DNA of 64,000 nt from NCBI GenBank assembly GCA_946411385.1, contig CAMKDV010000013.1, positions 20,849-84,848 of the forward strand, in the 5' to 3' direction. Shown here piece by piece: positions 8,753 through 17,738 of the stretch. This stretch comes from an uncultured Bacteroidales bacterium (GTDB lineage: Bacteria; Bacteroidota; Bacteroidia; Bacteroidales; Paludibacteraceae). Below the pieces are notes generated by a model that was not told where the DNA came from, made no database searches, and saw nothing but the letters and a program-made list of their open reading frames with translations. The translations under genes were made by a program, and so were the position numbers. Within the stretch, counting starts at the first letter, position 1. Every line of letters starts with the position of its first letter.

Positions 8753-10647
8753 TACTTCTTCTCCGCTTTGATGACGTTCGAGCTGTCTTTCCACTTGCTC
8801 TCCTTTGCCTTCACAACCTTTGTGTCCGCTTTGGCGGCTTTCGGAGCTTTGGCTTTTGGTTCTTCCACGTATTCCGCTTTTTCCATCCAGCAGATGGCAT
8901 CGCCCTTCACGGCTTTGTCGCCTTGCTGACGGTCGACGGCTACGAGACGACAATGGTCAAACGCACGCAGTGCTTCGATGCCGTGAGCGGTCTCGAGGTA
9001 GCATACCACATCGTCTTTCTTGAAGAACGTGCCGAAAGCGGGAGCATGGCTGTCTTCGTTGAAATCCAGTTCCCACAGTACTTTACCTGCCTGCGGAGCC
9101 TCGATAGGTTCGCTGCTCGGGTGGAGGATGGCACGTTTGTCGGCTGCCGAGATGAACTTAACCTGCTCACCTTGCTTGGCTGCTTTCTCCATACGCTCCA
9201 GCAGGTCTTTGTTGAACTGCTCTTTTGCCTGACCTGACTTGAACTCGCGATACTGCTTCTCGTGCATGGCGAACTCAAACAGCTCTTCGTCGTCTTGTCC
9301 GCGATCCCAGCCAAGTTTCTCCATCTCTTCGATATAGTGTGGCAGCACGTTCGGATAGAGTTTCTGCGGGTCGTCGGTATAGAACTCGAAGCCTTTCTCT
9401 TTTGCCAGTTCGATGATTTCCGGTGCAAGTTCGCCAGGCAGTTTGCCTGACTTGCCGAGAATCATGCCCCACATAGCCGGATCCATGCGAGTAAAATCTT
9501 TCTCTCCCATCGAGCGTGAGTAGAGGTTCATCAGCGCAGCGTTCTTCACATACTGGCTGAACGGCGTTACCAGACACGGTGTGCCGAGCATCGGCCATAT
9601 GCGTTGCACCTCGTCGAAGAGCTGTACCAGCAGTTCATCTTCGCTCAGTTCGGGCTCACCTTTCTTCTTCAGGTTGGCGTTGATAGCGGCATGCATGCCT
9701 TTCAGGTCAGCCATCAGACTGCCCATCATACCTCCCGGCAAACCGCATCCAACCAGCAGCGAAGTCATCAGCGCGTTCTTCGGGTCGATCCAGTATCCCA
9801 GGAAATCGTCGATGAACGACTGCGTGAGGCTCCTTGCCTCCATGTAGGCTTTCATATTGATATCTTTCACCAGGAATCCCGCATCTTTCAGCATGGCTTG
9901 GATGGTGATCACGTCCGGATGTACCTTACCCCAACTCAGTGGCTCCATCGCTACGTCCAGCACGTCGCCACCGGCTTTGGCTACCTCCAACATCGAGGCT
10001 ACCGAGAAGCCCGGACCTGTATGACCGTGATATTGGATGATGATATGCGGATGTTTCTCTTTGATGGCGGCTACTATCGTGCCCAGCATGGCCGGACGGC
10101 CGATACCTGCCATATCCTTGAGGCATATCTCCTGTGCACCGCCCTCAATCAGTTGCTCCGCCAGGTTGATGTAATACTCTGCCGTGTGCACTTTCGAATA
10201 GGTGATACACATCGTTGCCTGTGCCGTCATGCCGGCTTCTTTTGCCCACTTGATGCTCGGGATGATGTTCCTCGGGTCGTTCAGGCCGCAGAAGATGCGG
10301 GTGATGTTTGTTCCCTGTGCGTGCTTCACTTTGTACATCAGTTGGCGTACATCAGCCGGCACGGGGTTCATTCGCAGCGCATTCAGGCCACGGTCAAGCA
10401 TGTGCGTGAGTATACCTGCCTCGTTGAACGGTTTGCAGAACGTCCTGACAGCCAGGTTGGGGTTCTCGCCATATAGGAGGTTCACTTGTTCGGATGCTCC
10501 ACCGTTGGTCTCTACGCGGTCGAAGCAACCCATATCGATGATCACGGGTGCAATCTTTGCCAACTGATCCTTACGGGGAACGTACTTGCCACTGCTCTGC
10601 CACATGTCGCGGTACACGAGCGAGAATTGGACTTCTTTCTTTGCCAT
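8752..10647 (-). CDS. oadA: Oxaloacetate decarboxylase alpha / pyruvate carboxylase subunit B-type carboxyltransferase
   Basis: The N-terminal 300 residues form the carboxyltransferase TIM barrel, starting FSLVYRDMWQSSGKY. A metal-site region has KDMAGIGRP near 177-185 and IQYHGHTGPG near 205-214, and a PYC_OADA domain follows. The enzyme would move a carboxyl group between biotin and pyruvate or oxaloacetate. The C-terminal biotinyl-like domain (about 515-590) lacks the biotinylation motif: where AMKM is expected the sequence reads ETAHGIEAL (552-560), with no lysine. A Lys/Ala-rich tail follows. Carboxyl transfer would then need a separate biotin carrier, as in multi-subunit enzymes. The adjacent genes are mutL and glycan genes, not the beta/gamma sodium-pump subunits. 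Confidence 0.85.
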   Translation of the reverse strand: MAKKEVQFSLVYRDMWQSSGKYVPRKDQLAKIAPVIIDMGCFDRVETNGGASEQVNLLYGENPNLAVRTFCKPFNEAGILTHMLDRGLNALRMNPVPADVRQLMYKVKHAQGTNITRIFCGLNDPRNIIPSIKWAKEAGMTAQATMCITYSKVHTAEYYINLAEQLIEGGAQEICLKDMAGIGRPAMLGTIVAAIKEKHPHIIIQYHGHTGPGFSVASMLEVAKAGGDVLDVAMEPLSWGKVHPDVITIQAMLKDAGFLVKDINMKAYMEARSLTQSFIDDFLGYWIDPKNALMTSLLVGCGLPGGMMGSLMADLKGMHAAINANLKKKGEPELSEDELLVQLFDEVQRIWPMLGTPCLVTPFSQYVKNAALMNLYSRSMGEKDFTRMDPAMWGMILGKSGKLPGELAPEIIELAKEKGFEFYTDDPQKLYPNVLPHYIEEMEKLGWDRGQDDEELFEFAMHEKQYREFKSGQAKEQFNKDLLERMEKAAKQGEQVKFISAADKRAILHPSSEPIEAPQAGKVLWELDFNEDSHAPAFGTFFKKDDVVCYLETAHGIEALRAFDHCRLVAVDRQQGDKAVKGDAICWMEKAEYVEEPKAKAPKAAKADTKVVKAKESKWKDSSNVIKAEKK

Positions 10648-10682
10648 GGTATATGTTGTATTATATTATTTTATGATTATTG

Positions 10683-12464
10683 TCAAAACAGTTTGGCCAT
10701 TGCCTCTGCATCCATCTCGCGGATGACGGTTTTCCCGTCGGGCGTGATACGTGGCATAGCCAGGTTGAACAGCCTGCGTAGCAGATCGTTGCGCTCGTCG
10801 TCTGTCAGACGCTTGCCGGATGGGATGGCGGCTGTTCGTGCCAGTCCCAATGCTATCTGTTTGCGCAGATCTTCGCCTACCGTGGACGAGGCTTCGGTTA
10901 TCAGTTGTCGAAGCGAACTCTCCGCGTTCTGTCCGGCAAGCATTGCCGGCACAGCGGTGATATCTATTGTCTGCGCGTCAATCTTTTCAAAGATAAACCC
11001 GAGGTGCTCCAAATCGCTCTGCATCGAGGCAAAAACGATCTCTTCCTCTTTGCTCAGCGTGATGCTCTCGGGGAATAGCAGTTGCTGACCTGTGCCATGT
11101 TCGTGGCTCAGCATTCCCAGCAACTCGTGATACAATATATTTACGTGTGCGCGCCGCGCGTGCACGAGCAGCATCTTGTCGCCTACGGCGCAAGCTATAT
11201 AGCCGTTGCAGTCCACAGCCCTGAACACCTGCTGTCCGTTCAGTTCGTTCAGCGGCGTGGTGTCTATATCCATCTCATGCTGCTGCGGCTCAACTTTCTG
11301 TTGCACGCCGGCATACAGGTCCTGCCAGTTGTGCGACACCCCAGGCCGTTTGAACGGGTTATAGCCAGATGACATCTGCAGTTGAGGCATCTGTGCTTGC
11401 TGCGGCTGATGGGCATTGGGGATGGGCATGTCGATGTTACCTCCCAGAAAATCTATCGACGGTACTACATTGAACTTGCCCAATGCTGCGCGAATGCTGG
11501 CTGATAGGATAGGGTAGATCGACTGCTCATCAGCAAACTTTATCTCCGTCTTTGTAGGATGGACGTTCACGTCAATCTGCTCCGGACGGATGGTGAAATA
11601 AATGAAGTAGGGTGGCAGGTGGTCGGCATCCAGCATCCCCGTGTACGCTTGTAGCACGGCCTTGTGGAAATACGGATGGCGCATGTACCTGCCGTTGACG
11701 AAGAAGAACTGTTGCGCTTGCTTGCCCGCTGCTTCAGGCTTGCCTACAAATCCGCTGATGGTCACCAACTCTGTCTGTTGGTTGATCTCCAGCAGTTGTG
11801 CGGTGTACATCTTGTTCTTGCTTTTGCCGAACACTTGTTCGATGCGCTGCTTGGTTGTGCCGGTACTCAGGTCGTAGATGATCTCGTCATCCGCCACGAA
11901 CGTGAAGGCTATCTGCGGATATACCAGCACGATATGCTGGAATGTCGTAATCAGGTTGCGCAGCTCCGTCTGGTCGGATTTCAGGAAACGCCTGCGTGCC
12001 GGTACGTTGAAGAAGAGGTTCGTCACCTGGATGTTCGTCCCTACCGCACACTGGCAGAACTCCTGTTTCTCCACTTGCGAACCGTTTATCTCCAGCAGCG
12101 TGCCCATCTCATCCTCTGCACGGCGCGTGGTCATCTTCACTTGTGCCACGGCGCAGATGCTCGGTAGTGCCTCACCGCGAAAACCCATCGTCTGCAAGGT
12201 GAACAGATCGTCTGCCTTGCTTATTTTCGATGTGGCATGCCGCTCAAACGCCATGCGTGCGTCCGATGCAGACATGCCCGAACCGTTGTCAATCACTTGC
12301 ACCAGCGTCTTGCCCGCATCGCGTACATGCACGCGGATAGTGGTCGCCCCGGCATCCAGGGCGTTCTCCACCAGCTCTTTCAGACAAGATGCCGGACGTT
12401 GGATCACCTCGCCGGCCGCTATCTGATTCGCTACGGAATCCGGTAACAAATGAATGACATCCAT
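10683..12464 (-). CDS. mutL: DNA mismatch repair protein MutL
   Basis: The 593-residue protein has the GHKL ATPase core: ELVENALDAGA, DNGSGM and TMGFRGEAL in order within residues 29-100. A MutL dimerisation domain follows in the C-terminal third. It couples MutS mismatch recognition to strand incision and removal. The C-terminal endonuclease motif, DQHA-x2-E-x4-E in active MutL proteins, is changed here to HARRAHVNILYHE (coded near 11130-11170), losing the leading Asp and the next His. CPC-type zinc residues are not obvious. The gene starts at the ATG at 12464, just downstream of a heptanucleotide tract. Confidence 0.92.
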   Translation of the reverse strand: MDVIHLLPDSVANQIAAGEVIQRPASCLKELVENALDAGATTIRVHVRDAGKTLVQVIDNGSGMSASDARMAFERHATSKISKADDLFTLQTMGFRGEALPSICAVAQVKMTTRRAEDEMGTLLEINGSQVEKQEFCQCAVGTNIQVTNLFFNVPARRRFLKSDQTELRNLITTFQHIVLVYPQIAFTFVADDEIIYDLSTGTTKQRIEQVFGKSKNKMYTAQLLEINQQTELVTISGFVGKPEAAGKQAQQFFFVNGRYMRHPYFHKAVLQAYTGMLDADHLPPYFIYFTIRPEQIDVNVHPTKTEIKFADEQSIYPILSASIRAALGKFNVVPSIDFLGGNIDMPIPNAHQPQQAQMPQLQMSSGYNPFKRPGVSHNWQDLYAGVQQKVEPQQHEMDIDTTPLNELNGQQVFRAVDCNGYIACAVGDKMLLVHARRAHVNILYHELLGMLSHEHGTGQQLLFPESITLSKEEEIVFASMQSDLEHLGFIFEKIDAQTIDITAVPAMLAGQNAESSLRQLITEASSTVGEDLRKQIALGLARTAAIPSGKRLTDDERNDLLRRLFNLAMPRITPDGKTVIREMDAEAMAKLF

Positions 12465-12465
12465 G

Positions 12466-12507
12466 GCTTTCGCCTTTTACCTTTCACCTTTCAATTTTCA
12501 CCTTTCA
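12466..12507. repeat. Degenerate heptanucleotide tandem repeat (CCTTTCA)
   Basis: Six consecutive 7-nt units read GCTTTCG, CCTTTTA, CCTTTCA, CCTTTCA, ATTTTCA, CCTTTCA. The tract fills the gap between mutL and the upstream tail-anchored gene, and the last unit contains that gene's stop codon (12505-12507). It resembles the other two heptanucleotide tracts in period but not in sequence. Confidence 0.75.
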
Positions 12508-12834
12508 CAGTAGGAAATAGAAGCAGAACAGCAGCATTGCCAGCAATGCTATCCAGAAACCCAGTCTGGACTTATGCTGCGTATCGGTATGCAGTTTGGT
12601 CTGTGCCTCATGTGCCTCGCGGAAAGAACCGCGATGCAGTTTGGTCACATATTCATCGCCGTCCGCAGTTCCTTCCCCTTGTGCGGAGGATCGGGTACTG
12701 GCTTCACCTGCCTGCTCACGCAAAGCCCGAAGGCGCGCAAGTTTTGCCTTGCGCGCCTCCTTCTCCTCGTCATAATAGATAGGGCGATAGTCCCACTCCC
12801 GAGGCTTGTTTACTTTCGGGAAGAGAACGGACAT
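12505..12834 (-). CDS. Tail-anchored membrane protein of unknown function
   Basis: The 109-residue protein has a charged, Lys/Arg/Glu-rich helical N-terminal half (about 22-45), a low-complexity Ser/Gly/Glu linker and one C-terminal hydrophobic segment (about 92-109, FWIALLAMLLFCFYFLL) that ends the protein. This layout predicts a C-terminally anchored inner-membrane protein facing the cytoplasm. I recognise no family. It begins 3 nt after the stop of the OmpA/TPR lipoprotein gene and ends in the repeat before mutL, so it is part of the same transcript. Coding is supported by tight spacing and clear protein character. Confidence 0.65.
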   Translation of the reverse strand: MSVLFPKVNKPREWDYRPIYYDEEKEARKAKLARLRALREQAGEASTRSSAQGEGTADGDEYVTKLHRGSFREAHEAQTKLHTDTQHKSRLGFWIALLAMLLFCFYFLL

Positions 12835-12837
12835 GCC

Positions 12838-14523
12838 TTACTTCACGATTGCCAAGAACTCAGCGTCCTCTGCATATTTCGCGAACTCAACGTCGTTAGC
12901 AGCCTTTGCTTTCATCGCAGCGTCCTGTGCTACAGCGTTCTTCAGGTTGCTCAGTACGTCAGCTTTTGCATTCGTACGAGCTGCTACAACGGCCTTCAAA
13001 TAAGCGGTCGTGGCGTTAGGCTCAGCTACGTTATCCAGAACTTTCTTTGCACCTGCATAGTCCTCGTTCAGGATCTTTACAACGGCTGCGTTGTTCGTGT
13101 TGCTGTTGTTCAGAGCTTTGCCTGCGTTCTTGTAGTCACCCTTCATCGTGCTCAGCGTACCCATAGCGGCTGCCAGGTCGGCTTGTGTGCCGGCGGCTTT
13201 GCCGAAGTGCTCCTCTGCCTTGTTCAGGTCACCGTCAGCCATAGCGGCTACGCCTGCGTTGTAGTTAACGTCAGCGTTGTTCGGCTCAAGCTGCAGAGCT
13301 TTCTGGAAGCAGCGGCGAGCTTCTGCTACGTTGTTCTCGTTCATGTAAACCATACCCAGGTTGTTGAAGCCGCGGTAGTCGTTCGGGAACTGCTCGGTAG
13401 CACGTTTGTAGATGCGGATCTTCTCAGCATTGTCGTTCGTCAGAGTTGCCGAATACAGCAGTTCCTCTACGTTCAGAGCTGCGGGATCGTTCTTTGCTAG
13501 AGCGGTGATCTCGTCATCCGACTTGCCGATAAGGTCGGTCGTCAGGATCAGACGGCTGCGACGCAATGCCGGAAGAATCTGGTCAGCAATAGCTTTGTAA
13601 GCAGCGGCGATGTTCTTGATCTGTTTCTCGCGCTCCTCAGGATCGTTGTACATCGACAATACGCGAAGTACCATCTCTTTGTCCTGAATGTTGCTGCTCT
13701 CCAGGGCGGTCTTGAAGCCTTCCCAGTCCTCAGCGGTGATGTTGCTATCGATGCCTTGGTTGATCTTGTTCTTCTTCAGGTCCTTAGCCAGGAATTTCTG
13801 AGCTGCGTCCTGACGGTTCTTAGCCAGTTTCTCGTTCAGAGCCTGAGCACCATCGGGCGAAGCATAACCGGCAACCTCCAGGCTGTGGATAGCTTTCTTC
13901 TCGTTGGCATTAGCCTCTTTGATAGCGGCCTGCAGATCTTTGATCTTCTGCGATCCGGTCTCCGAGTTGCGGAGAGTAGCCTGCTGGATAAGGAACAAGA
14001 TGTCAGCCTCTTGCATCTGTTGGATCACGCGCTGGAACTTGTCAGCGGTTACCTGAGGCTTGTTGTCCTTGGCGCTGACCATCTTGGCGGTCTTGTTCAG
14101 ACCCTCAGCAATCAGTACATCAGGAATCTCAATCTCTTTCTTACCGATCTTGGCATTGAAACGCAGATAGAGCTTCGTGTTCTTGTCCATTGCCCCGTCA
14201 TAAGCGAAACGGGCGTGCTGACGATAACTGCCACCGGCTTTGTAGTTGACTTGCGTGCCATTCTCTTTGGCTTTCTCGCCTACGTACGTTACAGGCTCAC
14301 CCAGAATCTCTTTGTCACCGTACTTCAGTACAGGAGTAACAACCAGAACGCCTTTCTTGGCGAACTTCTTCTCGGGGAAAGTACCCTGGATGTCTACGTC
14401 TACGTTGTTGCCAACCACTGCCATAGGACTCGGGTTAACTTTGATCTGCTCGGGACGGTCGAGCTTGCCGCATGATGACAGCACGATTGCCAGTGCTGCA
14501 AACATAAGGAGATGTTTTTTCAT
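12838..14523 (-). CDS. OmpA-like and TPR-containing lipoprotein
   Basis: The protein of 561 residues begins with a lipoprotein signal (MKKHLL... LSSC, acylated Cys18). A beta-rich region (30-150) follows, then an OmpA-like peptidoglycan-binding segment with the typical VAGYASPDG and ARR-like NRQDAAQKFL stretch (about 218-245), and TPR helices from about 375 (FNNLGMVYMNENN...). OmpA-like domains hold proteins to the cell wall and TPRs mediate protein contacts, so an envelope scaffold role is inferred. A good promoter lies about 90 nt upstream. It is the first gene of the long minus-strand run that includes mutL and the glycan genes. Confidence 0.8.
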   Translation of the reverse strand: MKKHLLMFAALAIVLSSCGKLDRPEQIKVNPSPMAVVGNNVDVDIQGTFPEKKFAKKGVLVVTPVLKYGDKEILGEPVTYVGEKAKENGTQVNYKAGGSYRQHARFAYDGAMDKNTKLYLRFNAKIGKKEIEIPDVLIAEGLNKTAKMVSAKDNKPQVTADKFQRVIQQMQEADILFLIQQATLRNSETGSQKIKDLQAAIKEANANEKKAIHSLEVAGYASPDGAQALNEKLAKNRQDAAQKFLAKDLKKNKINQGIDSNITAEDWEGFKTALESSNIQDKEMVLRVLSMYNDPEEREKQIKNIAAAYKAIADQILPALRRSRLILTTDLIGKSDDEITALAKNDPAALNVEELLYSATLTNDNAEKIRIYKRATEQFPNDYRGFNNLGMVYMNENNVAEARRCFQKALQLEPNNADVNYNAGVAAMADGDLNKAEEHFGKAAGTQADLAAAMGTLSTMKGDYKNAGKALNNSNTNNAAVVKILNEDYAGAKKVLDNVAEPNATTAYLKAVVAARTNAKADVLSNLKNAVAQDAAMKAKAANDVEFAKYAEDAEFLAIVK

Positions 14524-14614
14524 AACTCTTTTTGATTATTGAAAGTTTTTGTTTGTTTTTGTCTGTGCATGGTCTAAAAGCGGACGAAATTTTCGCCACA
14601 CTTCATTTCGACTG

Positions 14615-14646
14615 CAAAGATACAAAAAATATTTCGTATTTGCAAA
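14615..14646 (-). promoter_or_regulatory. Bacteroidota-type promoter for the OmpA/TPR lipoprotein gene
   Basis: On the minus strand the -33 TTTG (CAAA at 14643-14646) is 20 nt from TATCTTTG (CAAAGATA at 14615-14622). It lies 92 nt before the start codon at 14523. Confidence 0.8.
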
Positions 14647-14712
14647 TTTTTCGACATTTTTTTTTAAAAATAGTTTTTTTACGCACTTATTTGCGTATAT
14701 ACGCGCTATAAA

Positions 14713-14744
14713 TTAGGAAATTTACATTTTTTTTTGTAACTTTG
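14713..14744 (+). promoter_or_regulatory. Bacteroidota-type promoter for the lipoprotein-psd-deoC-nfnAB run
   Basis: The -7 box TAACTTTG is at 14737-14744. The -33 position has TTAG (14713-14716), one mismatch from TTTG, at 20 nt. Transcription would begin near 14751, which rules out the in-frame TTG at 14742 as a start codon. Confidence 0.7.
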
Positions 14745-14801
14745 TACGCAAATATGCAATTTTGTCTCGTTCCTTATGCGAACGGGCAAACCATATCCGC
14801 C

Positions 14802-15623
14802 ATGATGATTCGTACCTCTCGACATATCGCTCTTCTGCTCTGCCTGCTTTGTTTGGGCTTGGTGGCATGTACCTCCCGCAAGGATGAACGTGCCGCACAG
14901 GCGCTCGTCGATAATGCCTCATCCCTTGTCGAGCAGCAGCGCTATGAAGCTGCGTTGCGCCAAATTGATTCAGTGCATGTGCTTTATCCCAAGCAGGTAG
15001 CCCGGCGCCGTCAGGCAAAAGCCTTGCGCGACAGCATCGTCTATCTGCAGTCCAAGCAGACGCTCGCTTATTCCGATTCTCTTCTCGAGATCCTCCTTCC
15101 GCAAGCCGACGAGTTGCTCAAAGCGTTCCGCTACGAGAAAGCCGATGCCTACGAAGATCACGGCCATTACGTTTATCGCTCACTGCAAACGGGCTGGAAC
15201 ACCAACCGCTGTTTCCTTCAGGCGTACGTCACCGATGACCGTCACACCTTTATCAAGAGCTATTATTATGGCTCCAAGCAGGCGCACCAGGAGGCTGTTC
15301 GTCTGGAGGCAGACGGACAGATGGTCGAGCTGCGCGGTGATAACCATGCTTTCGAGGTGGAAGGATGGCACGAGATTCTTACCCTTGAGGACGATCCGGC
15401 GATAGAAGTGCTGAACTTCGTTTCGTCACACATGAAAGACAAAATCAAGGTGAGCGTGATGGGCAACCGTCCGGAAGCTGTTTACTACTTGACGGACAAT
15501 GAGAAAGAGGCGCTCGATAAGACCTATGCGCTTGGTCTGCTCATGCGCGACATAGCCCAGTTGGAGGCATATAGCCGCACGGCTGCCAAGCGTATCGAAC
15601 ATTACGAAAACAAACAGCAATGA
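14802..15623 (+). CDS. Lipoprotein of unknown function
   Basis: From the ATG at 14802 the protein is 273 residues with a lipoprotein signal peptide (IALLLCLLCLGLVAC lipobox; acylated Cys near 22-23). The mature part has an N-terminal helical, coiled-coil-like region (KDERAAQALVDNASSLVEQQRYEAALRQID) and a mixed domain afterwards. I recognise no family. It is the first gene after the promoter at 14737 and overlaps the SRPBCC gene by ATGA, implying coupled translation. The longer in-frame start at 14742 lies inside the promoter and would bury the signal peptide, so it is not used. Confidence 0.75.
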   Translation: MMIRTSRHIALLLCLLCLGLVACTSRKDERAAQALVDNASSLVEQQRYEAALRQIDSVHVLYPKQVARRRQAKALRDSIVYLQSKQTLAYSDSLLEILLPQADELLKAFRYEKADAYEDHGHYVYRSLQTGWNTNRCFLQAYVTDDRHTFIKSYYYGSKQAHQEAVRLEADGQMVELRGDNHAFEVEGWHEILTLEDDPAIEVLNFVSSHMKDKIKVSVMGNRPEAVYYLTDNEKEALDKTYALGLLMRDIAQLEAYSRTAAKRIEHYENKQQ

Positions 15624-16054
15624 AAACCTACGAAAGTCATATTGTGAAAGTGCCGGCGGATGCTGAAGCCATCTATGCCGCCATATCGGATCTGCGCAAC
15701 ATCGAGCGCGTACGTGACCTTATCCCCAAGGACAAGGTTCAGGAGATGGAAACGGATATGGACTACCTCCGCATCAAAGTGGACGGCCTGGGACAGAAGA
15801 TCATCCTCCGCATCGTGGACCGCATACCCAATGATACTGTCAAGTTCGGCATGGAGAACATCCCTGTGCAAGGCAATTTTTGGATGCAGATCAAGCAGGT
15901 AGCGCCGGGCGATTCCCGATTGAAACTTACCCTGAAAGCCGAACTGCCCATGATGATTGCCATGATGGCGGGATCAAAGATCCAGCAGGGTATCGACCAG
16001 GCTGCTGACATGATGGCGCAGATGCCTTTCACGCAATGGTATAACCAGCGCTAA
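15620..16054 (+). CDS. SRPBCC (START-like) family protein
   Basis: The 144-residue protein has the helix-grip pattern of the SRPBCC superfamily: an N-terminal strand (YESHIVKVPADAEAIYAAISDL), a central beta-sheet and a long C-terminal helix from about 112. These folds bind hydrophobic ligands or act as cyclase/chaperone-like proteins. No signal peptide is seen, so it is cytoplasmic. Its start overlaps the lipoprotein stop (ATGA, 15620-15623) and psd follows after 45 nt, which hints at a link to membrane lipids, but no ligand can be assigned. Confidence 0.75.
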   Translation: MKTYESHIVKVPADAEAIYAAISDLRNIERVRDLIPKDKVQEMETDMDYLRIKVDGLGQKIILRIVDRIPNDTVKFGMENIPVQGNFWMQIKQVAPGDSRLKLTLKAELPMMIAMMAGSKIQQGIDQAADMMAQMPFTQWYNQR

Positions 16055-16099
16055 TGCCTTATCCCCCAACGATTACCGTAGTAGCAAACCAACGACAAC

Positions 16100-16783
16100 A
16101 TGAATACTCCCAAACAACGCAAACACACGGGCCTTCACCGCGAAGGACGAACAATGCTGCTCGTCGTAGCACTTGTGTTCTTTATCCTTAACATCGCCGC
16201 TTATTTCTATTGGCCGCATTGGATATTTGCATCCACGCTTGCTCTGGCAGCGGTGGCACTTGTCTTCGTGGCATATTTCTTCCGCGACCCTGTTCGTGTA
16301 CTTACTATCGACGATCCCAACTACCTCGTTGCGCCTGCCGATGGCAAGGTGGTAGTGATCGAGCCGGTCATGGAGAACGAATATTTCCATGAAGAGCGTC
16401 TGCAAGTCAGTATCTTCATGTCGCCGTTCAATGTCCATGCCAACTGGTATCCTTGCGAAGGAACCATCCTTCTCTCCGAACATCAGGCTGGCAACCACAA
16501 GGCTGCTTGGCTACCAAAGTCGTCCACAGAAAACGAACGTTCGCTCGTCGTTATTGAGACTCGCAGCAAGGCTATCATCGCCGTGCGCCAGATAGCCGGA
16601 GCAATGGCACGACGCATCGTCACCTATGCCCGTCAGGGTAAGGAGTGCCACCGCAATACACACCTCGGCTTTATCAAGCTCGGCTCACGCGTAGATTTGT
16701 ACCTGCCTCTTGATACGCAGATGCTCGTCGAGATGGGCGATAATGTCCGCGGCAACGATACCATCATTGCCAAACTGCCGTAA
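16100..16783 (+). CDS. psd: Phosphatidylserine decarboxylase (PSD-B type)
   Basis: At 227 residues this is the short membrane form. Two hydrophobic segments (about 18-38 and 42-60) precede the catalytic part, with APADGKV at 79-85, the SPFNVHANW substrate stretch at 108-116 and the self-cleavage site LGSR at 194-197. Cleavage between Gly195 and Ser196 would make the pyruvoyl group that decarboxylates phosphatidylserine to phosphatidylethanolamine at the inner membrane. The usual partner pssA is not next to it; deoC follows instead, after 34 nt. Confidence 0.93.
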   Translation: MNTPKQRKHTGLHREGRTMLLVVALVFFILNIAAYFYWPHWIFASTLALAAVALVFVAYFFRDPVRVLTIDDPNYLVAPADGKVVVIEPVMENEYFHEERLQVSIFMSPFNVHANWYPCEGTILLSEHQAGNHKAAWLPKSSTENERSLVVIETRSKAIIAVRQIAGAMARRIVTYARQGKECHRNTHLGFIKLGSRVDLYLPLDTQMLVEMGDNVRGNDTIIAKLP

Positions 16784-16817
16784 CCCCTATTGCATAACTA
16801 ATCATACAATATACGCC

Positions 16818-17705
16818 ATGAACAAATTTGAAGAACTCTTTGCACAGTATCCGTGCAACATGACCGACGAGCAGGTTGCTCGCGAAACAGCTGCTCTGTT
16901 GGCAGCACACGCCGCTGAGAACAACAATAAGGACGTGTGGAAACAGTGCCTCCACCAGATCGACCTCACCACGCTTATGGGTGACGATACCGATGCACGC
17001 GTACAGAAGATGGCTGCATGCGTCAACTATTTCGAGGACCATTATCCCGATATGAAGGGCTTCAACGTAGCATCTATCTGCGTTTATCCCGCGCTTGTGC
17101 CTGTAGTGAAAGCCAATCTGAAAGCTCACGGAGTGGGCATCACATCCGTAGCAGGCGGCTTCCCCGCTTCGCAAACTTTCCTCGAAGTGAAAGTGGCAGA
17201 AGTAGGTATGGCTGTGGCTCATGGTGCTACCGAGATTGATATCGTTCTTTCGCAGGGCAAGTTCCTCGAAGGCAAGTATCAGGAAGTGTTCGACGAGATC
17301 GTCGAGCAGAAAGCTGCTGCTAAGGATGCTCACTTCAAGGTTATCCTCGAGACGGGCGCTCTCAAGACGGCTGAGAACATCTGGAAAGCTTCTATCCTCG
17401 CTATGGCTGCCGGAGCCGACTTTATCAAGACCTCTACCGGCAAGATCAACGTCAATGCTACGCCCGAAGCCACGTATATCATGACCAAAGCTATCAAGGC
17501 TTGGCAAGAGAAGACGGGCGCTATCGTAGGTTACAAGCCTGCCGGAGGTGTCAGCACTACGGATGAAGCTGTTGCTCACTACACCATCGTTAAGGAGAAC
17601 CTCGGTCAGAACTGGCTCAACAACAAGCTATTCCGCTTCGGAGCCAGCCGTCTGGCTAACAACCTGCTTACCTCCATCGAGGGGAACGAACAGAAGTACT
17701 TCTAA
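16818..17705 (+). CDS. deoC: Deoxyribose-phosphate aldolase
   Basis: The 295-residue protein has the class I aldolase TIM barrel, with the Schiff-base lysine in FIKTSTGK and the second active-site lysine in VGYKPAGGVST. It splits 2-deoxyribose-5-phosphate into glyceraldehyde-3-phosphate and acetaldehyde in deoxynucleoside salvage. The N-terminal extension (EELFAQYPCNMTDEQVARET) makes it longer than the E. coli enzyme, as seen in some other lineages. The ATG at 16818 is chosen because upstream in-frame codons overlap psd and carry no family sequence. A palindrome lies 7 nt after the stop, before nfnAB. Confidence 0.95.
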   Translation: MNKFEELFAQYPCNMTDEQVARETAALLAAHAAENNNKDVWKQCLHQIDLTTLMGDDTDARVQKMAACVNYFEDHYPDMKGFNVASICVYPALVPVVKANLKAHGVGITSVAGGFPASQTFLEVKVAEVGMAVAHGATEIDIVLSQGKFLEGKYQEVFDEIVEQKAAAKDAHFKVILETGALKTAENIWKASILAMAAGADFIKTSTGKINVNATPEATYIMTKAIKAWQEKTGAIVGYKPAGGVSTTDEAVAHYTIVKENLGQNWLNNKLFRFGASRLANNLLTSIEGNEQKYF

Positions 17706-17712
17706 ATAGCCG

Positions 17713-17729
17713 GCAGCCATTGGCTACCA
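17713..17729. repeat. Intercistronic palindrome, degenerate copy 2
   Basis: GG-c-AGCCA-t-TGGCT-a-CC, with arms interrupted by one mismatch. It begins 8 nt after the deoC stop and 10 nt before the nfnAB start. Confidence 0.5.
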
Positions 17730-17738
17730 AAAGAAGCA

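Noticed and set aside
14742..14801. Upstream extension of the lipoprotein gene to a TTG at 14742
   Set aside because: It overlaps the promoter and would hide the lipoprotein signal peptide; ATG at 14802 fits better.
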